Source: an uncultured Chlorobiota bacterium | GTDB taxonomy: Bacteria > Bacteroidota > Kapaibacteriia > OLB7 | Reading direction: 5' to 3' | NCBI GenBank assembly: GCA_946481475.1 | Contig: CAMLOB010000137.1 | Coordinates: 1-8,509, forward strand | Length of the DNA: 8,509 bases | Part shown: piece by piece, positions 5,117-8,509 of the stretch | Position numbering within the stretch: position 1 is the stretch's first letter | How the letters are laid out: each line of letters begins with the position of its first letter | Notes under the pieces: model-generated | What the model saw: the letters and a program-made list of their open reading frames with translations, nothing else | Databases searched by the model: none | What the model was told of the DNA's origin: nothing | Made by a program: the position numbers and the translations under genes

Positions 5117-7405
5117 CTACCGGACGATCCGCATCCGGGATGTCGTCAGCACTTCATTCTCCACACCGTCACGCAGAAGAACCGTGTAGAATCCGGAGGG
5201 GAGTCCGGAAACCGACAGAATCGATTCGTGCCGTCCGGCCTCGCGGAATCCTTCCTCCACCGAAAAGACCCGTTCGCCTCCGGCATTATAGATGTCGATG
5301 CCGACATCCGCACGTTCCGACAGCTCATAACGCAACCGGGTCTCCGCCGACACCGGATTCGGCAGGAGTGCCGTCACAACACCCCCTCCGGTCGCCGGTT
5401 CATCGACCGATACCGAGGTTCTCTCAAGCAGAACCATCGGTTTCTGCGCGGCTCCGTCGGCATCCCGAAGCAGGTGGATCGAAAGCGAATTGTCTGCAAC
5501 CGTTCCGGAAACAATCGCCGTCACCGGCTCTCCGTCGGAAAGCTCTCCCTCTGCTATCAGTCGAAGCACGTTGCCGGTTGCAGCCGTGGTCCGGACCGTC
5601 ACCGTCGCCTCACCCGAAGGGAGGGTAAGATATCCGGTCCCCGCTTTATAGGTGAGGTTGGAAAAAGGAGTAGTGGAATTGTCGGAAGCCTGAACGGTAA
5701 CGTCCAGAGGACCGGCATCCGGGGAGGCGTGAAAGAACCGAAGGGCGGTTGTCCCCTGGCTGACGTCGATTACCGGATCGGCATCAATCGGCACTCCGCT
5801 GATGGTCTGTTTATCCTTTTCCCCGACTATCATAAACACCCGATAGGTGTTCCCCGGCAGTTCTATGTCCGTGTCGATGACGGCGTTCCCGATCCCCTCT
5901 CCTTCTGCGGCAACCTTGATATTATAGAATCCGGCATCCATTTCGGAACGTCCCGTCGCCCCCCCGTACGTCAGTCCGTCGAAACGCTCGTCGTCGATAA
6001 AGACTTCAGCCGGTCCGGCATCCCCGGAGAGATGAACGGCCCGGAAGAATGTCGGCTCGACCTGGCTGGTCAGGGCGACCATCGGCCGCTGATCGGCTTC
6101 GACATTCTCCACCAGCATGTTGACCACAAAGTCGGATTTGGCAGGATTGCCGTTAGCGATCAGCGTGACGACTCCCTCTTCGGGGAGGAAAACGCTTCCG
6201 GAGAAGAAACGCTTTCCGTCGGAAAGATCGAAGATGTCGACGAAGATCTCCTCGGTCGGGAATTCAAAGAACCCGGAAACCGTGGTAAAATCCAGAAAGG
6301 GAAGCGTGAACTGGGTGCCGGTCTCCGAAGTCATCACCACCTTGATATCTCCGACCGGATAGGCTCCGTGCAGGAACCGGACCAGGGTTTTTCCTGACGG
6401 AGGGACGAGAACCGGATCGCGGGTCAGCGTCATTTCCAGCACATCCTGCTCATCGATATCCCCGAGAGCCAGCAGCGTGTAGGCCGTATCGGCATGAAAC
6501 TCGTGATCGAAATCGACCACTGCGAAGTCGGGACCCAGACCGGTGGGAGCCGCCTTCAGATTATGAACGCCCGTCTCCAGCGTCAGATTTGCCGAGGCGT
6601 CACGCGGCCCCAGATTCGCGATCAGCGGCGTCGTCTCCTCGCCGAGGAAAACGTCGACGGCCGGGCCTTCCGGAACGACGTGGACAAACCGCACCGTCGT
6701 CTCTTCAGCGGCGACGACGGGAACAAGCGTCGTCATCGGATCCTGGGCATTCGTGCTTGTCTCGTCGAGCACCTGCAATTGCAGCTCTTCGGCAAAACCT
6801 GAAACGTACAGGGTTCCGTAGGAACTGCCGGAGAGGTTCCCCTCGGCCGAGAGCACTTTCGTGTCGGTTCCGGCCTCGAAGATCGCCACGGTGACCGGAC
6901 CCGACGGAAGACTGTAGAAGGGCGTTACGGCCTTGAACGGAAGACCGGGAATAACAAGCGGTTCCCCCGAAGCCGGAATGATGTGAACATCGACATTCCC
7001 CTGATCGGGGGAGGCGTGAACGATTCGCAGAGAAGCGGAATCAGGAGACGTCGGGGCGTTCAGATCGAACGTGGTGGCAATCGCTTCGATCGAGGCCAGC
7101 GCATTGAACGCGTGAATGTTCAACCGCCGGTCAGCCGTGATCGGAACGCTCTGACTTGCCACCGGGAAGTTCGGAAGTCCGGCGGGTGTAATTCTGATAT
7201 CGACGTTCCCGGCCGCCTGCGTCAGAGCGGCCGAAGCGCTTCCGAACGTGAGGAAGGAGATCGAAGGCGTTGTTTCATCACCTACATAGATATCGATATC
7301 GGGAGCATCGGGAGAGAGATGAATCACGCGCAGTTCTCCCTGCTGTGCAAACCCTTCTGCGGCAATCATCAGGAGGCCGAGAAGAACCGGAAGGAAACCC
7401 CGCAT
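5117..7405 (-). CDS. Secreted DUF4397-repeat protein with type IX secretion (Por)-like C-terminal domain
   Basis: This predicted exported or cell-surface protein has 762 residues from ATG 7405 and no known activity. The signal peptide is MRGFLPVLLGLLMIAAEGFA, with likely cleavage before QQGELRV. Six DUF4397-like units follow, opening with LRVIHLSPDAPDIDIYV, LRIVHASPDQGNVDVHI, VRFVHVVPEGPAVDVFL, VRFLHGAYPVGDIKVVM, FRAVHLSGDAGPAEVFI and LRFFHASPDAGPLDVTV. They start at residues 25, 126, 238, 342, 454 and 555 approximately. The last ~88 residues form a sorting-type domain: LLPNPVSAETRLRYELSE, VGIDIYNAGGERVFSV, then GLPSGFYTVLL. In FCB bacteria such tails direct export through the type IX system and surface attachment. 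The frame stays open to ATG 7531, but the signal peptide fits only starts at 7405 or 7435; GGCGGA lies just before 7405. It follows a paralogue ending at 7561 and is closed by a strong terminator. Confidence 0.87.
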   Translation of the reverse strand: MRGFLPVLLGLLMIAAEGFAQQGELRVIHLSPDAPDIDIYVGDETTPSISFLTFGSASAALTQAAGNVDIRITPAGLPNFPVASQSVPITADRRLNIHAFNALASIEAIATTFDLNAPTSPDSASLRIVHASPDQGNVDVHIIPASGEPLVIPGLPFKAVTPFYSLPSGPVTVAIFEAGTDTKVLSAEGNLSGSSYGTLYVSGFAEELQLQVLDETSTNAQDPMTTLVPVVAAEETTVRFVHVVPEGPAVDVFLGEETTPLIANLGPRDASANLTLETGVHNLKAAPTGLGPDFAVVDFDHEFHADTAYTLLALGDIDEQDVLEMTLTRDPVLVPPSGKTLVRFLHGAYPVGDIKVVMTSETGTQFTLPFLDFTTVSGFFEFPTEEIFVDIFDLSDGKRFFSGSVFLPEEGVVTLIANGNPAKSDFVVNMLVENVEADQRPMVALTSQVEPTFFRAVHLSGDAGPAEVFIDDERFDGLTYGGATGRSEMDAGFYNIKVAAEGEGIGNAVIDTDIELPGNTYRVFMIVGEKDKQTISGVPIDADPVIDVSQGTTALRFFHASPDAGPLDVTVQASDNSTTPFSNLTYKAGTGYLTLPSGEATVTVRTTAATGNVLRLIAEGELSDGEPVTAIVSGTVADNSLSIHLLRDADGAAQKPMVLLERTSVSVDEPATGGGVVTALLPNPVSAETRLRYELSERADVGIDIYNAGGERVFSVEEGFREAGRHESILSVSGLPSGFYTVLLRDGVENEVLTTSRMRIVR
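5417..7342 (-). repeat. Six tandem DUF4397-like units in alternating A-B-A-B-A-B order
   Basis: Approximate unit limits, in coding order, are A1 7342-7034, B1 7033-6698, A2 6697-6386, B2 6385-6050, A3 6049-5747 and B3 5746-5417. Successive starts are 103, 112, 104, 112 and 101 residues apart, so lengths alternate. A units carry a GxxNxK motif (GVHNLKAAP, GFYNIKVAA) and, in A2 and A3, a later stretch such as YTLLALGD or YRVFMIVGE. B units carry a FxxLPSG-type turn (FYSLPSG, FFEFPTE, YLTLPSG) and end in a PM motif (DPMTTLV, RPMVALT, KPMVLLE). The copies are diverged in protein and not repeated at DNA level, so the duplication is old. Confidence 0.7.
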
Positions 7406-7560
7406 TATTCCGCCGTACCGACCCCATGCTGTCATTCTGGATGTACTCATCGCATTTGATATTGATTTGGAAGAATCTGACGTATTCCAAGCGTGGCACA
7501 CCATTTCCGTATCCGGCACGGTACACCACATCCGTGTTGTCCCCCTCTATCCCCGCCGCC
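7406..7560. other. Spacer between the two DUF4397 protein genes
   Basis: The spacer is 155 bp if the downstream gene starts at 7405. Read on the minus strand it begins GC-rich after the stop at 7561 and becomes AT-rich around 7441-7475, where a promoter could lie, but I cannot fix -35 and -10 boxes. There is no terminator-like hairpin with a T-run, so transcription from the upstream paralogue probably reads through. An open frame in phase with the downstream gene runs back to ATG 7531, but it encodes no recognisable sequence. Confidence 0.5.
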
Positions 7561-8509
7561 CTAATTCCGGACCACCAACCGCTCCCGTCCCAACACCTTC
7601 CCCTCGCTTATAAGAACGGCGATATAGAAACCCGATGCCAGATCTCCGACGGCCGGAACATACAGATGTTCCCCTTTCCCCCTGAACCCAAGATCGTCCG
7701 ACCGTACGAGTCCTCCCCGCACGTCGAAGAGGCGGATCGAAATATCTGCCGGAACCGACAAAGAGAACTGCACACGAGGTGAGGCGGAGTTCCGGTCCTG
7801 ATAGATGCGGAAATCCTCGACAATCCCCTCGACACCCGTTACGCTTGAGACTTTCTGGAATTCAAGCATCGGCATCTGTGCGGACTCGCGGCTGTCGACC
7901 AGCAGGCTGACCGAATGCCCTCCGTTGTTCACATCGCCGAGAATCACCAGTGTGCTGAAGGCATCCGCAGGAATCATTCCCTGCACCGTCAGGAAGGGGA
8001 CCGATTCCCCGGGTCTGGTCAGCGTGACGGTTGTCGATCCGGCCGGACCGGGAGCGTACTGTGTGAAGTTTCTGAAGCCGCTGGAACGGACATCCCGGGT
8101 GGAACCGTCGGAGAACCGGATTTTGATATCGACAAGGGCGGTATCCAGCGAGACGTTCAACACCCGGAGGCCTGCCTGTCCTGCCGGGGGACGGGCCGTG
8201 ACGTCGGCGGTCAGGGAAATCAGATCGAGCGTCCCGGCATTCTCGTCACCGATGATGTAGGTCGCCCGGTAGGCGTTGGCGATCACCTCCACGTCCTTGT
8301 CGATCAGCGGAGAACCGGGCGTCCCCTCCTCATGCCGGACCTTGACGTTATAGTTCCCGGCATCGAAATCGTCGGAGACGTCGGTCGCATCGCGGTATCC
8401 GAGCGTCAGGGTCTTGGTGTCGACCTGCGTTTCAAGTCTGCCCGCATTTGCCGAGGCGTGAATCAGTCTCCAGTACCCCTTGGTACCGGTCTGCTCCACC
8501 CGCAGCGTA
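7561..8509 (-). CDS. Secreted DUF4397-repeat protein, C-terminal part (5' end outside the window)
   Basis: The last 315 residues of a second exported repeat protein are present; the frame is open at the right edge (TLRVEQTG..), so GTG 8499 is not the real start. Two DUF4397-like units are seen. The first opens YWRLIHASANAGRLETQ and carries GNYNVKVRHEE and YRATYIIGDE. The second opens GLRVLNVSLDTALVDIKI and ends AQMPMLEF. Their starts are 101 residues apart, and they match the A and B types of the neighbouring protein, so the two genes are probably tandem duplicates. The final ~85 residues resemble a type IX sorting domain (VQFSLSVPADISIRLFDVRG, then DLASGFYIAVL, ending RLVVRN). The usual YPNP-like opening is replaced by FRIYQDRNSASP, so the tail is diverged. 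Function is unknown; surface location is inferred from the tail. Confidence 0.82.
   Translation of the reverse strand, partial: TLRVEQTGTKGYWRLIHASANAGRLETQVDTKTLTLGYRDATDVSDDFDAGNYNVKVRHEEGTPGSPLIDKDVEVIANAYRATYIIGDENAGTLDLISLTADVTARPPAGQAGLRVLNVSLDTALVDIKIRFSDGSTRDVRSSGFRNFTQYAPGPAGSTTVTLTRPGESVPFLTVQGMIPADAFSTLVILGDVNNGGHSVSLLVDSRESAQMPMLEFQKVSSVTGVEGIVEDFRIYQDRNSASPRVQFSLSVPADISIRLFDVRGGLVRSDDLGFRGKGEHLYVPAVGDLASGFYIAVLISEGKVLGRERLVVRN
7837..8472 (-). repeat. A-type and B-type DUF4397-like units of the upstream paralogue
   Basis: The A unit spans about 8472-8170 and the B unit about 8169-7837. The assignment rests on the shared GxYNxKV and YRxxxIxGxE motifs (A) and the terminal PM motif (B), and on the 101-residue A-to-B step, identical to the last pair in the neighbouring gene. 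Further units probably lie beyond the right edge. Confidence 0.6.

Noticed and set aside
3714..5189. Plus-strand open frame of 491 codons across uvrC and the terminator
   Set aside because: It is antisense to uvrC, it crosses the terminator hairpin, and its translation lacks any recognisable domain.
5087..6397. Plus-strand open frame of 436 codons
   Set aside because: It is a shadow of the DUF4397 repeat gene on the other strand, which has a signal peptide, repeats and a sorting tail.
7467..7490. Inverted repeat TTGGAA/TTCCAA with a 12-nt spacer upstream of the DUF4397 gene
   Set aside because: Six-base arms are expected several times in a window of this size, and no promoter elements align with it clearly.
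1..8509. Search for a defence system, CRISPR array, mobile element or RNA gene
   Set aside because: No regularly spaced direct DNA repeats, transposase, integrase, tRNA or rRNA-like sequence, or nuclease-helicase gene cluster was seen. The only nuclease is the housekeeping UvrC.

Overview
The window looks like ordinary chromosome of a bacterium from the FCB group (Bacteroidota / Chlorobi / Ignavibacteria-type lineages). The evidence is two large secreted proteins ending in type IX secretion (Por)-like C-terminal domains, DUF4397-type repeats, a membrane-bound pyrophosphatase, moderately high GC and often weak Shine-Dalgarno sequences. The lineage is inferred from gene content only. All six genes lie on the minus strand, so transcription runs from high to low coordinates.

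In order of transcription: (1) 8509-7561, the 3' part of a secreted DUF4397-repeat protein, whose 5' end lies outside the window. (2) 7405-5117, a complete paralogue with a signal peptide, six DUF4397-like units and a type IX-like sorting tail. (3) A perfect 16-bp hairpin followed by T6 at 5025-5071, a convincing intrinsic terminator that ends the surface-protein cluster. (4) 4982-3075, uvrC, the excinuclease subunit of nucleotide excision repair. (5) 3052-1904, an unrecognised protein with a very acidic low-complexity linker and a HEAT-like helical C-terminus. (6) 1885-815, a long-form glucose-1-phosphate thymidylyltransferase. (7) 814-561, non-coding DNA with several short palindromes. (8) 560-1, the N-terminus of a proton- or sodium-pumping membrane pyrophosphatase (hppA), running off the left edge.

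Genes 4-6 are 22 and 18 bp apart and probably form one transcript, although DNA repair, an unknown protein and sugar nucleotide synthesis have no obvious shared pathway. The two surface proteins probably arose by tandem duplication, since they share the same two-type (A-B) repeat order and spacing.

I found no CRISPR array, transposon, toxin-antitoxin pair, phage gene, RNA gene or defence system. The least ordinary parts are the alternating A-B repeats in the two surface proteins and the unknown acidic-linker protein.
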